This document shows, one piece after another, positions 50,658-59,058 of a stretch of DNA of 64,000 bases. Under the pieces are notes generated by a model, which saw nothing but the letters and a program-made list of their open reading frames with translations, was not told where the DNA came from and searched no databases. Position 1 is the first letter of the stretch. Each line of letters begins with the position of its first letter. Source of the DNA: Promethearchaeota archaeon. GTDB lineage: Archaea > Asgardarchaeota > Lokiarchaeia > Sigyniarchaeales > SOKP01. The stretch covers positions 62,001 through 126,000 of the forward strand of contig JAHPZI010000030.1 in the NCBI GenBank assembly GCA_019058295.1. The letters run 5' to 3'. The translations under genes were made by a program, and so were the position numbers.

Positions 50658-51725
50658 TTGAACGACACTTTTTTGGAAATAGATGGTTCTTTTGGAGAAG
50701 GGGGTGGTGCAATACTTCGATTAAGTGCTGGATATTCTATTCTATTTAATCAACCAATTAGAATTAATAACATACGTGCAAATCGTCCAAAACCAGGCTT
50801 AAGGTTGCAGCATGTATTAGGACTTAAAACTCTTGCTGAATTAACTAATAGTCAATTAAGTGAATGTAAAGTTGGCACGCGTGAAATAACATTAATCCCT
50901 AATAAACAGCTATTGCCCAAAATAAATGTTAATATCGCCACTGCTGCAAGTATTGGTCTTCTATTGCAACCAATTCAAATTGCTTGTTTGAATCTTAAAA
51001 GACTCAACCCAATCGAAATCTCTCTTTCAGGAGGAGGTACTTTTGGAAAATGGGCGCCTGACCTCAATTACCTTAATGAAGTTACATATAAAATCTTTAA
51101 AAATTCAGGATTAAACATTGAAATAAAAATTCAAAAACATGGATTTTATCCCAAAGGAGGAGCTCAAGTAAAATGTATCATATCTCCTCTTAAACAAAAT
51201 CTAATACCTATAAATTTAACAGAATTAGGAAATATTGATATAATTGAAGGTGAAATTATTATTACCAATCAATTAAGGAGAAAAAGAGATAATATAGCAG
51301 AAAGAATTCGAAAATCAATAAAACAGCAAATTAAAAGAAACCTAAAGATAGAAACAGAGATAAAATATACTTGGGTAAGTTCAACTAGTCCTGGAGTAGG
51401 GCTTTCTTTATGGGCTCACTCCGATAATGGTGCTATTATATCAACAGGAACTATTTTGGGAGAAAAACGCATTTCTTCGGAGAAACTCGGGATTATTGCA
51501 GCAGATGAACTGATAAAATATGTGAAAAACGAGATTCCAGTTGATAATTATTTAAGCGACCAATTAATACCGTTAATGGCTTACGTCAAGGAACAACCTT
51601 CCAGAATAAAAGTTTTAGAAATTACAAATCATACCAAAACAAATTTAGAGTTAATTAAAAAATTTATAAATCGAGATTATATAATTACCAAAGAAAAACA
51701 TTATTTTTTAATAGAATATCAATAA
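50658..51725 (+). CDS. rtcA: RNA 3'-terminal phosphate cyclase (RtcA)
   Basis: A 355-residue RtcA, which converts RNA 3'-phosphate to a 2',3'-cyclic phosphate with ATP. Motifs are EIDGSFGEGGG at the start, RPKPGLRLQHVLGLKTL near residue 40, GGTFGKWAPDL near residue 125, and KHGFYPKGG near residue 155. The nucleophilic His that is adenylylated is retained in NHTKTNLEL near residue 330. The start is TTG at 50658; no better start is in frame. RtcA may act in RNA repair, including tRNA splicing ends; archaeal splicing mostly uses RtcB, which is not in the window. Confidence 0.9.
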   Translation: MNDTFLEIDGSFGEGGGAILRLSAGYSILFNQPIRINNIRANRPKPGLRLQHVLGLKTLAELTNSQLSECKVGTREITLIPNKQLLPKINVNIATAASIGLLLQPIQIACLNLKRLNPIEISLSGGGTFGKWAPDLNYLNEVTYKIFKNSGLNIEIKIQKHGFYPKGGAQVKCIISPLKQNLIPINLTELGNIDIIEGEIIITNQLRRKRDNIAERIRKSIKQQIKRNLKIETEIKYTWVSSTSPGVGLSLWAHSDNGAIISTGTILGEKRISSEKLGIIAADELIKYVKNEIPVDNYLSDQLIPLMAYVKEQPSRIKVLEITNHTKTNLELIKKFINRDYIITKEKHYFLIEYQ

Positions 51726-51817
51726 TCCCCTTTTTAATGAAACATTAATAATCAAAAGAAATTTTTATAAGATCATTATTATATGAATATTAAAATTAAT
51801 TTTCAAATTCTCTATAA

Positions 51818-52729
51818 ATGTCAACCACCGCACTCTTAAGATGTCCAAGATGTGGAAACGAAAATCCTGCTGATAGTTTTGTTTGTTCTTTCTGCGGCAA
51901 TAGATTAAAAATGGAGACTATTGAAAATTTTTTCCTATTTCGTCGAATTGAAGATCCCTGGATAACTCCACTCCCATGGTATATGAAAATCTATTATCTT
52001 TTTAGAGATCCAGCTCGCGCATTCAATGATATCAATCATAAAAGAAGTGCAGCTCCCGGTTATCTCATTTTGTTATTGAACTCTTTTTTATGGGGTCTTA
52101 TGGGTTTGGCTTTTATTTCACATTTTATATTTCAACCGCCTTCAATTAGATTTATTTTCGCATTTACATTTTTTTTAGTTTTTTTTACGTTTGGACTTAT
52201 TATCAATTTTATTTTTTATACAATTCTAACTTGGTTTTTTATTAAAGGTGCTAATTACTCCGTTGGATTTTCCGAAAGATTGGAACTCCGTTTTGGAGGT
52301 GAAAAAGAAATAAAAGAAATGCAAAAGAAAGCTGAAATGAGTCCATTTTCTATTTATAAAGGAGGTACACTATTACAAACACAAGAAGCGAATAAATATA
52401 AAATGCTGTTCTGCAGTTTTGCTCCCTTGTTATTAATTAACTCACTTAAAATTATTATAATTCTTGTTGCGTTCCCAACAGTTAACATTTATACTGAAAG
52501 TGAAATCTCTCCTATTGTTTTTAATAGTATATTTCAATCTCAAGTATGGGCCGTTCTTGATGTTATGGATGCCTTAACTATTGCAATATGGGTTCCTATT
52601 TTAATGACTCTCGCGATCAGAGACTTGTCTAATTCATCTACATTTCGTGTTTTAATATCATCTCTGATAATAGGTGGATTTGTTGCAGTCATCATATTTT
52701 TTCTGAGACCTACTCTCCTTGGAATTTAA
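51818..52729 (+). CDS. Zinc-ribbon Yip1-like membrane protein
   Basis: A 303-residue protein. An N-terminal zinc ribbon (CPRCGNENPADSFVCSFCG, residues 9-27) precedes a membrane domain with about five helices. The segment YYLFRDPARAFNDINHKRSAAPGYLILLL resembles Yip1-family proteins, which act in vesicle traffic in eukaryotes and in uncertain roles in prokaryotes. A cytosolic loop about 60 residues long lies between helices. It overlaps the start of the following gene slightly, so the two are co-translated. Confidence 0.6.
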   Translation: MSTTALLRCPRCGNENPADSFVCSFCGNRLKMETIENFFLFRRIEDPWITPLPWYMKIYYLFRDPARAFNDINHKRSAAPGYLILLLNSFLWGLMGLAFISHFIFQPPSIRFIFAFTFFLVFFTFGLIINFIFYTILTWFFIKGANYSVGFSERLELRFGGEKEIKEMQKKAEMSPFSIYKGGTLLQTQEANKYKMLFCSFAPLLLINSLKIIIILVAFPTVNIYTESEISPIVFNSIFQSQVWAVLDVMDALTIAIWVPILMTLAIRDLSNSSTFRVLISSLIIGGFVAVIIFFLRPTLLGI

Positions 52730-52730
52730 A

Positions 52731-53375
52731 ATGAAAGAAAATAAAGAATTTTACGTTGAAATAGAATCTGAAATCTTTTCTTTAGTCAATTCAATAAATA
52801 ATTTATATTTTAAATACCAAGAAGGAACAATTAAAGACGAGTTTTTCCAAAAAGCCGTTAAAAACGCTATGAATGGTTTGTTAAAGATTGAGTCATACTT
52901 AAGAGAGAAAAATATTACCCTTTCAGATTTCATTGAAAAAATGAATTTCGTTAAAGAATATGATAATGCAATTAAAATATTTAAAGAGATCTCAAATCTA
53001 GATCCATCTAACGAATTTATTGAAAGTAATAATGGAATCATTTCCCAATCTACGGAAAAAATGAAGTCATACATTTTAGAACTGCCTGGAATTGCTTCAG
53101 AGATAACATCTTCATTTATAACGCTTATGGATGCGTTAAAACTAGAAGGACAAAGCCATCTTATAATAAAACTCATGAAAGAATTAAAAGCTAATATTAA
53201 GAAATTTGATTTTCCCGGATTGGAAGATATTCAACTTAAAATAAAAAAGATTTATAAAAAAGCCTCAAAAAATAAGACTAAACTCGTTAGTGACACTCAA
53301 TTCAGAGAAAAAATAGTAGATCGGCTGTATTCTGTTTTAAAAGAATTTCAGCAAAATCTAAATGTAAAAACTTAA
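52731..53375 (+). CDS. Hypothetical helical protein
   Basis: A 214-residue mostly helical protein, starting at ATG 52731, directly after the preceding stop; a TTG at 52719 overlapping the Yip1-like gene is a weaker option. It has no membrane segment or metal motif. Heptad-like helices (AITSSFITLMDALKLEGQ-type) suggest a bundle. It is probably co-transcribed with the Yip1-like gene and may be its soluble partner, but no family is recognised. Confidence 0.5.
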   Translation: MKENKEFYVEIESEIFSLVNSINNLYFKYQEGTIKDEFFQKAVKNAMNGLLKIESYLREKNITLSDFIEKMNFVKEYDNAIKIFKEISNLDPSNEFIESNNGIISQSTEKMKSYILELPGIASEITSSFITLMDALKLEGQSHLIIKLMKELKANIKKFDFPGLEDIQLKIKKIYKKASKNKTKLVSDTQFREKIVDRLYSVLKEFQQNLNVKT

Positions 53376-53476
53376 GTAAAATAATAAAATTAATATTTCT
53401 TCTATAATTTGAGAAGATATTAGTTTATCAATAATTTTTAGTACTATAATCATTATCATTATAGGTATGAATTAAA

Positions 53477-53746
53477 ATGCCACGACCTGGTTTGAGATCT
53501 CACTCGCAAGCACGAAAAAAAATAAGAACCCCCGGAAATCGGAATGTAGTGCATTATTGGAGAAGAAAACCTAAAAAGAGCCATTGTGCCATCTGTAAAA
53601 ATCCAATACCCTCTATCCCAAAACTAAGACCCTCAAAAATGAAAAAGACTGATAAAATCACAAGAAGACCCAATAGATTGGAAAGTGGAAGGTATTGTAG
53701 TAAATGTCTTCAAGATTTAATAAAACAAGCAGTTTGGAACCAATAA
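53477..53746 (+). CDS. rpl34e: Ribosomal protein eL34
   Basis: An 89-residue eL34 with a basic start RPGLRSHSQARKKIRTPGN and a C4 zinc site (CAICKN and CSKCLQ). In archaea it normally lies between an EMC3-like gene and cmk; here cmk follows after 49 bases, preserving part of that order, while the EMC3-like gene is 4.5 kb away on the other strand. It is one of the displaced tail genes of the ribosomal cluster. Confidence 0.92.
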   Translation: MPRPGLRSHSQARKKIRTPGNRNVVHYWRRKPKKSHCAICKNPIPSIPKLRPSKMKKTDKITRRPNRLESGRYCSKCLQDLIKQAVWNQ

Positions 53747-53795
53747 TAACTTTTTATTATAGAAAACAACTTTTCTGTTTCTACACCCTTTAAAA

Positions 53796-54326
53796 ATGAT
53801 CCTAACAATTTCTGGAAAGCACGGTTCTGGTAAATCGGTAATCGGTAAAAAAATTGCTTTAGCTCTTGATATTAAATATTATTCAACCGGTCAGGCATTT
53901 AGAGATTTAGCGAAAGAAATGAATATGTCTTTAGAAGAGTTTACCCAATATGTAGAAAACCATCCTGAGATCGATCAAGAATTGGATAAAAAAATCGTGG
54001 AAATCGCTAAAAAAAGGGACATCATAATTGATAGTCAATTAAGTGGCCACATCTTACAAAATATCGCAGACTTTAAAATCTTGCTTAAATGCCCTTTAGA
54101 AACTCGAGTTAAAAGAATGGCAGATAGAGATCAAACTTCTTATGATGAGAAATTAAAAGAAACTAAGGTTAGAGAGAAATCAGAACAAGAAAGATTTAAA
54201 ATACTATATGATATTGATTTAGAAGATAACAAAACTTATGATTTAATAATAGAAACAGAAAACTTGTCTATTGAGGAAGTTTTAAACAAAATTCTCTCTG
54301 TAATTAGCAGTATAAAATTAAAATAA
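53796..54326 (+). CDS. cmk: Cytidylate kinase
   Basis: A 176-residue archaeal cytidylate kinase. The P-loop is GKHGSGKSV (about residues 7-15), then YSTGQAFRDLAKEM, the DSQLSGHI motif near residue 75, and KCPLETRVKRMADRD near residue 95. It phosphorylates CMP/dCMP using ATP. It follows eL34 in the usual archaeal order. A weak T-rich stretch after the stop precedes the convergent beta-helix gene. Confidence 0.9.
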   Translation: MILTISGKHGSGKSVIGKKIALALDIKYYSTGQAFRDLAKEMNMSLEEFTQYVENHPEIDQELDKKIVEIAKKRDIIIDSQLSGHILQNIADFKILLKCPLETRVKRMADRDQTSYDEKLKETKVREKSEQERFKILYDIDLEDNKTYDLIIETENLSIEEVLNKILSVISSIKLK

Positions 54327-54411
54327 ACTTCTTTTTAAAAAATGGTAAGAAAATTAAATCTTGTTTTCAGTTTAAGGGATAAAAAAATAAAAAAAAAAAT
54401 TAGTAATAATT

Positions 54412-57400
54412 TTAGGTTTTTCTTTTCAGTTTGGATAAGTCAATTATTTGCTTTTTAATTAATATGAAAACAACAACAGCACCAGCACCAATACATGCAA
54501 GAACAACTATAACTACGACTACAACAACTACACCAGTATCTTCTTCATCATCGTCATCATCATCACCAGCGGCAGGAGGAGCAGGACCACCTGGGAATAC
54601 ATCCTGACCATCCCAGCAGATAGGATAGAGATCTTGTCGATTTCCTTCTCCCGTAATATTGTATGGTATATTTCCGATTCCATCATCATTAGGATCACTC
54701 CCCGTGTAATTATCCCAGAAATTACCAATTTTATCTATAGGATCATACCAGTAATTTATTCCAACATCCATATCGTCCACAGCATGTATGGTATTATTAC
54801 GGAATTCATTCTTGTAGAAATAATTATTCTTGCAATTATCAGCTTCGGTATCATCGAGATATGCGCCAATAACAGTGTTATTTCCAATTGTGTTGCCAAT
54901 AATGTAATTATGATCGCAGTTATCATATAACCAAATGCCGTATTTTGAGTTGTTACAAGTATTTTCTGTAATATAATTCCAATAAGCATTGTCATCTAAC
55001 CAAATATTACATTCTATGTTATCTATCACAAGATTGTTATGAATTGTGTTGTTATAACTTCCAGAAAGAAACCCTTCGAGATATATCCCATAATAATTGT
55101 CAAATATAGTATTATCAGAAATATTGTTAAATTTACTAGTAGATATTCTTATTCCACGATAGGTGCCGCTATTAAATCCATATATAGTGTTTCCTGAAAT
55201 ATTATTATGATCGGCGATACTTGTTATATATATGCCAACGGTACCCTGATAAGGAGCGGGTGTATCTATGACGATATTATCTAAAATTATATTATACTTG
55301 CAAGCATCAATTTTAATTCCAGAACCGGCATTATCACTGACCGTATTATTCCAGATTCTATTATAGTAACCATCGCCTTGAATGAATATCCCGTCAGCAC
55401 CGTTACTATTGACAGTGTTATTCCAAATTCTATTATGGCAACACTCAGTATCTAGGAATATCCCTTCCACATCGTTATTTTGAACAGTGTTATTCCATAT
55501 GAGAGTATAATTACTCATCCAGAGATATATCCCCTCCCCTCCGTTATTTTGAACGGTGTTATTCTTTATGATACTTCTATGGCTATTATCAATATAAATT
55601 CCCTCAGAGTTACCCATTATTATATTACTAAAAATCTTATTATCATCAGCATTATCCAAAAGAATTCCAGATGAGGTATGATCATAAATTTCGTTTTTAT
55701 ATATAGTATTATTCCCGCAATCTGTCTCCAAGAAAATCCCTCTTGCTTGTGTCAAAGGTGCACCGGTCTCACGAATATCATTATTAAAAATGAAATTATC
55801 ATCACAATCGGTTATTAAGTAGATTCCATAATCATCGTTGTCATATATTGTATTATTTATAATTTCATTACCGACTGCGTTATCTTGTAGATAAATTCCA
55901 TAATCATTATTACCGTTTGCTGTATTATTTAAAATAAGGTTACGATTAGAGCCATCAATGCTTATTCCATAATTATTTGATTTTACCGTATTATAGGTAA
56001 CATTATTATAATTGCTACTAGTGGTTAAGATTATTCCATATTGTTGGTTTTCAGCTGTATTTTCAGTTATATTGTTTTCATTGCAATTATAATATAACCA
56101 TATACCTCTTTCTACATTTAAACTCACCGTATTGTTATAAATATTATTCTTATTACTAAATGTAATTAAATAAATTCCGGCAAGAGTGTTATATTTGGCT
56201 GTAACGTTCCTAATAGTTATATTTTCTGAATCGCATAACTCAATTCCAACTGAGCTTCTGGAAATGTTAAAATCTCTTATTTCTGAATCTTGACACGAAG
56301 CCAAAATAATTTGACCCGGCTTACCATCAGTCATGAAATCACTTTTTACTAAGCCATTTTGGTTTTTATAAAAATAAACAGGATTTCCATTGACGGTATT
56401 GTTTCTATAAATAGTAAATGTACTCACTTGAAATCCAAAAACGACTACACCACAATTAATCATCTCATTATCCGATAATGTTGGACTTATAACATTATGT
56501 AAATTTATCCCATATTGATTGATATCTTTTATCGAATTGCCTCTGACAATGACAAAATTCGCAGAATTTCTTATATGTATCCCATAAGTATTACTGTCTC
56601 TTATAGTGTTATTAATAACTTCAGTCCCTGAAGAGTCAATGTGAGTTACATAAATACCATTAAGAGAATTCTGATAAATTGTATTGTTCACAATTTGACA
56701 CTTAGAATCATCAATTTCAATCCCATTAGTTATATGACCAAAAATGGTATTATTTTCTACAATAGTATCATGTGATTGGGCTTGTATTGATATCCCATAA
56801 TTTTGAGCTTGTCCTGTTGGTGTTTCGCCTATGGTGTTATTAAGTATTGTAACATTATAACATTGGTTATTTAAGATAATACCTTTATCATCATTATCCT
56901 GTATAATATTATTTTCAATTGTACAATTTTCACATGAATTTATTAATGTAATTCCATTCATTTGATTATTTGAGCAAGTATTATTAAATATTGTCCCGTT
57001 GCTAACGTTCTCTAATCTGATACCTGCGTCCCATCCATTAGTACCTCCATTATATAATGTACAATTCTTAATAATAAAAGGAACAGTTGAATCTCGGATA
57101 AATATTCCACTACCAGACCCACCAGCATCAATGGTCACATTTTCAATAACATAGGGTTCTCCCCAATTACCTGAACCAGTACACCATCCAGCAGGTTCAG
57201 CTAATGCTTCAGCCCAAGTCAGAGCTCCAATGGTTCCCCCATTATCATCAATAGTAATATTACTCATTACCCAATCTCCTGAATCAATTGGAGGCTCTGA
57301 ATCAATTTCTTTAATTGATTGACCTTTTGCGTTATCATTGCTAATATTTTTCTCATCAGGTTCTTTTTGTGTGTTTAAAATGATGCTCCCGAAAGCAAAA

Positions 57401-57447
57401 ATAAGTATAACAATCCCAAATAGTATTAATTGGTTTTTATTTTTCAT
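54412..57447 (-). CDS. Large NosD-like right-handed beta-helix surface protein
   Basis: A 1011-residue surface protein. A signal-anchor helix (residues 7-24) is followed by more than 20 beta-helix turns with repeated N-N-T-I/V and G-I-x-L patterns, and a C-terminal membrane anchor (VVVVVVVIVVLACIGAGAVVVFI) with a basic tail. An acidic Pro/Ala-Asp linker lies before the anchor. This matches NosD/CASH-type beta-helices found in archaeal cell-surface proteins and carbohydrate-binding or sugar hydrolase proteins. Many Asn-x-Thr/Ser sites suggest N-glycosylation. No catalytic motif is evident. Confidence 0.72.
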   Translation of the reverse strand: MKNKNQLILFGIVILIFAFGSIILNTQKEPDEKNISNDNAKGQSIKEIDSEPPIDSGDWVMSNITIDDNGGTIGALTWAEALAEPAGWCTGSGNWGEPYVIENVTIDAGGSGSGIFIRDSTVPFIIKNCTLYNGGTNGWDAGIRLENVSNGTIFNNTCSNNQMNGITLINSCENCTIENNIIQDNDDKGIILNNQCYNVTILNNTIGETPTGQAQNYGISIQAQSHDTIVENNTIFGHITNGIEIDDSKCQIVNNTIYQNSLNGIYVTHIDSSGTEVINNTIRDSNTYGIHIRNSANFVIVRGNSIKDINQYGINLHNVISPTLSDNEMINCGVVVFGFQVSTFTIYRNNTVNGNPVYFYKNQNGLVKSDFMTDGKPGQIILASCQDSEIRDFNISRSSVGIELCDSENITIRNVTAKYNTLAGIYLITFSNKNNIYNNTVSLNVERGIWLYYNCNENNITENTAENQQYGIILTTSSNYNNVTYNTVKSNNYGISIDGSNRNLILNNTANGNNDYGIYLQDNAVGNEIINNTIYDNDDYGIYLITDCDDNFIFNNDIRETGAPLTQARGIFLETDCGNNTIYKNEIYDHTSSGILLDNADDNKIFSNIIMGNSEGIYIDNSHRSIIKNNTVQNNGGEGIYLWMSNYTLIWNNTVQNNDVEGIFLDTECCHNRIWNNTVNSNGADGIFIQGDGYYNRIWNNTVSDNAGSGIKIDACKYNIILDNIVIDTPAPYQGTVGIYITSIADHNNISGNTIYGFNSGTYRGIRISTSKFNNISDNTIFDNYYGIYLEGFLSGSYNNTIHNNLVIDNIECNIWLDDNAYWNYITENTCNNSKYGIWLYDNCDHNYIIGNTIGNNTVIGAYLDDTEADNCKNNYFYKNEFRNNTIHAVDDMDVGINYWYDPIDKIGNFWDNYTGSDPNDDGIGNIPYNITGEGNRQDLYPICWDGQDVFPGGPAPPAAGDDDDDDEEDTGVVVVVVVIVVLACIGAGAVVVFILIKKQIIDLSKLKRKT

Positions 57448-57697
57448 TTAAATTTCACTTAAAAAATTTTTTTTTTAAAAAATTGAATAGTAATAAATTA
57501 GATAAGTTACTATTAAAAGTTTTTACATGATTGTTAAGCAACTTAAAAATAATAAGGAAACACTGAGATAGTTTTGACAGTTAAAATCGTAAAAAATTTA
57601 TTATTAAAAATATTTCATATCTTACATAGCATTGTTTATCTTTACTGGAAATAAACCAGTATGGATAAATTTACTAAAAATGATTTGGTGACGAATT

Positions 57698-57976
57698 ATG
57701 AGTAATTCTGCTTACGATATAGGACGAATTGTTGTAAAAACTAAAGGTAGGGAAGCAGGAAAATACGCCGTAATTGTGGATGTTATAGATAAGAATTATT
57801 TGCTCATTGATGGGTTAAAAGTTCGAAGACGTCGTGTTAATTATAATCATGTTGAACCCACGACTGAAGTAATTGATCTTGAAAAAGGAGCAGATCACAC
57901 AGCGGTTGAGGCAGCTATTAAACAAGCTAAAAAGACAAAAAAAATGAATGAAACAATGTCAATCCCTATAAAATAA
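57698..57976 (+). CDS. rpl14e: Ribosomal protein eL14
   Basis: A 92-residue eL14 with the KOW-like segment DIGRIVVKTKGREAGKYAVIVDV and RRRRVNYNHVEPT. In archaea it follows cmk and precedes cbf5; here it stands 3.4 kb from cmk with tRNA-Ser after it and no cbf5. Its start ATG has GGTGAC upstream as the Shine-Dalgarno. Confidence 0.9.
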   Translation: MSNSAYDIGRIVVKTKGREAGKYAVIVDVIDKNYLLIDGLKVRRRRVNYNHVEPTTEVIDLEKGADHTAVEAAIKQAKKTKKMNETMSIPIK

Positions 57977-58075
57977 GTTAAATCTATAACTTATTATAAT
58001 TCTTTTAAAATTTTTTATTATTTTTCTTTATTTTTATGCAACGGTTGCCTAGCCTGGTACGGCGCTGGCTTGGAG

Positions 58076-58099
58076 AGGATAAATAAAAAATTACCAAAT
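58076..58099 (+). other. tRNA-Ser intron 1 (anticodon loop)
   Basis: 24-nt intron. TTGG (58070-58073) pairs with CCAA (58094-58097); bulges AG^A (58074-58076) and AT^A (58098-58100) form a standard BHB at the canonical 37/38 site. Confidence 0.78.
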
Positions 58100-58130
58100 A
58101 GCCAGTGTGCTCTGCACTCGGGGGTTCGAA

Positions 58131-58159
58131 GTTTCTATCCATTTCGCAAGAAACGAAAT
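58131..58159 (+). other. tRNA-Ser intron 2 (T loop)
   Basis: 29-nt intron between positions 59 and 60. TTCG (58125-58128) pairs with CGAA (58154-58157); bulges AA^G (58129-58131) and AT^T (58158-58160); the intron stem is TTTC (58132-58135) with GAAA (58150-58153). Removal gives the standard TTCGAAT loop and a five-pair T stem. Confidence 0.8.
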
Positions 58160-58235
58160 TCCCTCCCGTTGCGCTTTCTAATTAACTCTTAAGACAATTT
58201 TAAAAAAAATAAAAATTTTGTATTGACCCAATTGG

Positions 58236-58841
58236 CTAAACATCAGGAAATTGCATAGCAGTAGACTTTTGTCCGCCAAACATTTGTTCCATCCCTCCTG
58301 AAGCTTGTGTTTGCAGTTTAAAAAGTCTTTGGAGCAATGTATTTATCCCTAATGAACAAATGAAATACCAACCTGTAAATATTAATGCCCTACTTTCTAA
58401 AGGATCTTTGCTTCCTGGATTTACCATAGCATTTTGAGTTACAAATCTTAAAAATCCATAAAGATCAGGGCTCATAGGTGTATAAGCAACTGCTGTTCGA
58501 CCATAAACATAAACATTTAGAATGATGAATATTATTATCATAGGTAAAAAGGTAATACAAGTGGGTTTTAATCTCTGCATTGACATACCCTGTTGCGTTT
58601 TCTTAAGCATCTCCTCCCGACGCTCCCATCTTTTACGCTGTTTTCGATATTTCTCAACATCGTTTTCCGCTAATTCAATAATTTTTTTCTTCTCTTCTTG
58701 GTGTGCTTTTATTTGCTTTTGCTTTCTCTGAAGTTCTTCAGTATCAACAAGTAATTTTGTTAAAAGAACACTTACTAAAGCAATAATAAATGATAAAAGC
58801 AATATGAATAACATTGAATCAGGAGGGCTTAATAACGACAT
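58236..58841 (-). CDS. EMC3/TMCO1-like (DUF106) membrane insertase-related protein
   Basis: A 201-residue Oxa1-superfamily protein of the archaeal DUF106 group, related to eukaryotic EMC3 and TMCO1 and to YidC. It has a helix near residues 10-30, a long cytosolic coiled coil (about 35-85) containing the KRWERREEMLKKTQ stretch, and further helices after residue 90 with a GWYFICSLGI segment. Members help insert membrane proteins. In archaea the gene usually lies next to secY; here secY is 1.7 kb away on the same strand with an MFS-type gene between them. Confidence 0.85.
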   Translation of the reverse strand: MSLLSPPDSMLFILLLSFIIALVSVLLTKLLVDTEELQRKQKQIKAHQEEKKKIIELAENDVEKYRKQRKRWERREEMLKKTQQGMSMQRLKPTCITFLPMIIIFIILNVYVYGRTAVAYTPMSPDLYGFLRFVTQNAMVNPGSKDPLESRALIFTGWYFICSLGINTLLQRLFKLQTQASGGMEQMFGGQKSTAMQFPDV

Positions 58842-59058
58842 GATAATAACCTTTAGAGATTTGAGTATATTAATGTTTTATATTTAATAATATTAACATT
58901 ATTTTAATATTTTATTGGGAGGGTTTTAAAATCTTGAAATAATAATTCCATAACTTACTCTTTGAAGAATTCATAATAGATAGCAATATATAATTTATAA
59001 TATTAAAAGGAGTGTACTTTTCTCGAATTAAAAAAAAATTAACAGAGTTTTTATAAAA

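Larger units (their letters stand above)
58038..58173 (+). tRNA. tRNA-Ser (anticodon GGA) with two introns
   Basis: A 136-nt precursor that gives an 83-nt type II tRNA. Acceptor stem pairs 58038-58044 with 58166-58172; anticodon stem CTGGC/GCCAG with loop TTGGAGA (anticodon GGA at 58072-58074); variable arm with a GTGC/GCAC stem; T stem GGGGG/CCCTC; discriminator G at 58173, as in archaeal Ser tRNAs. One intron lies at position 37/38 and one in the T loop. CCA is not encoded. Confidence 0.88.

Noticed and set aside
50658..51725. RtcA lacking its catalytic His because of NYLSDQL
   Set aside because: That motif normally has Tyr; the adenylylated His is in the later NHTKTNLEL segment, which is intact.
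54412..57447. Repeated short motifs in this gene as a CRISPR array or DNA repeat
   Set aside because: The repeats are protein-level beta-helix turns in a continuous coding frame, with no fixed-length spacers.
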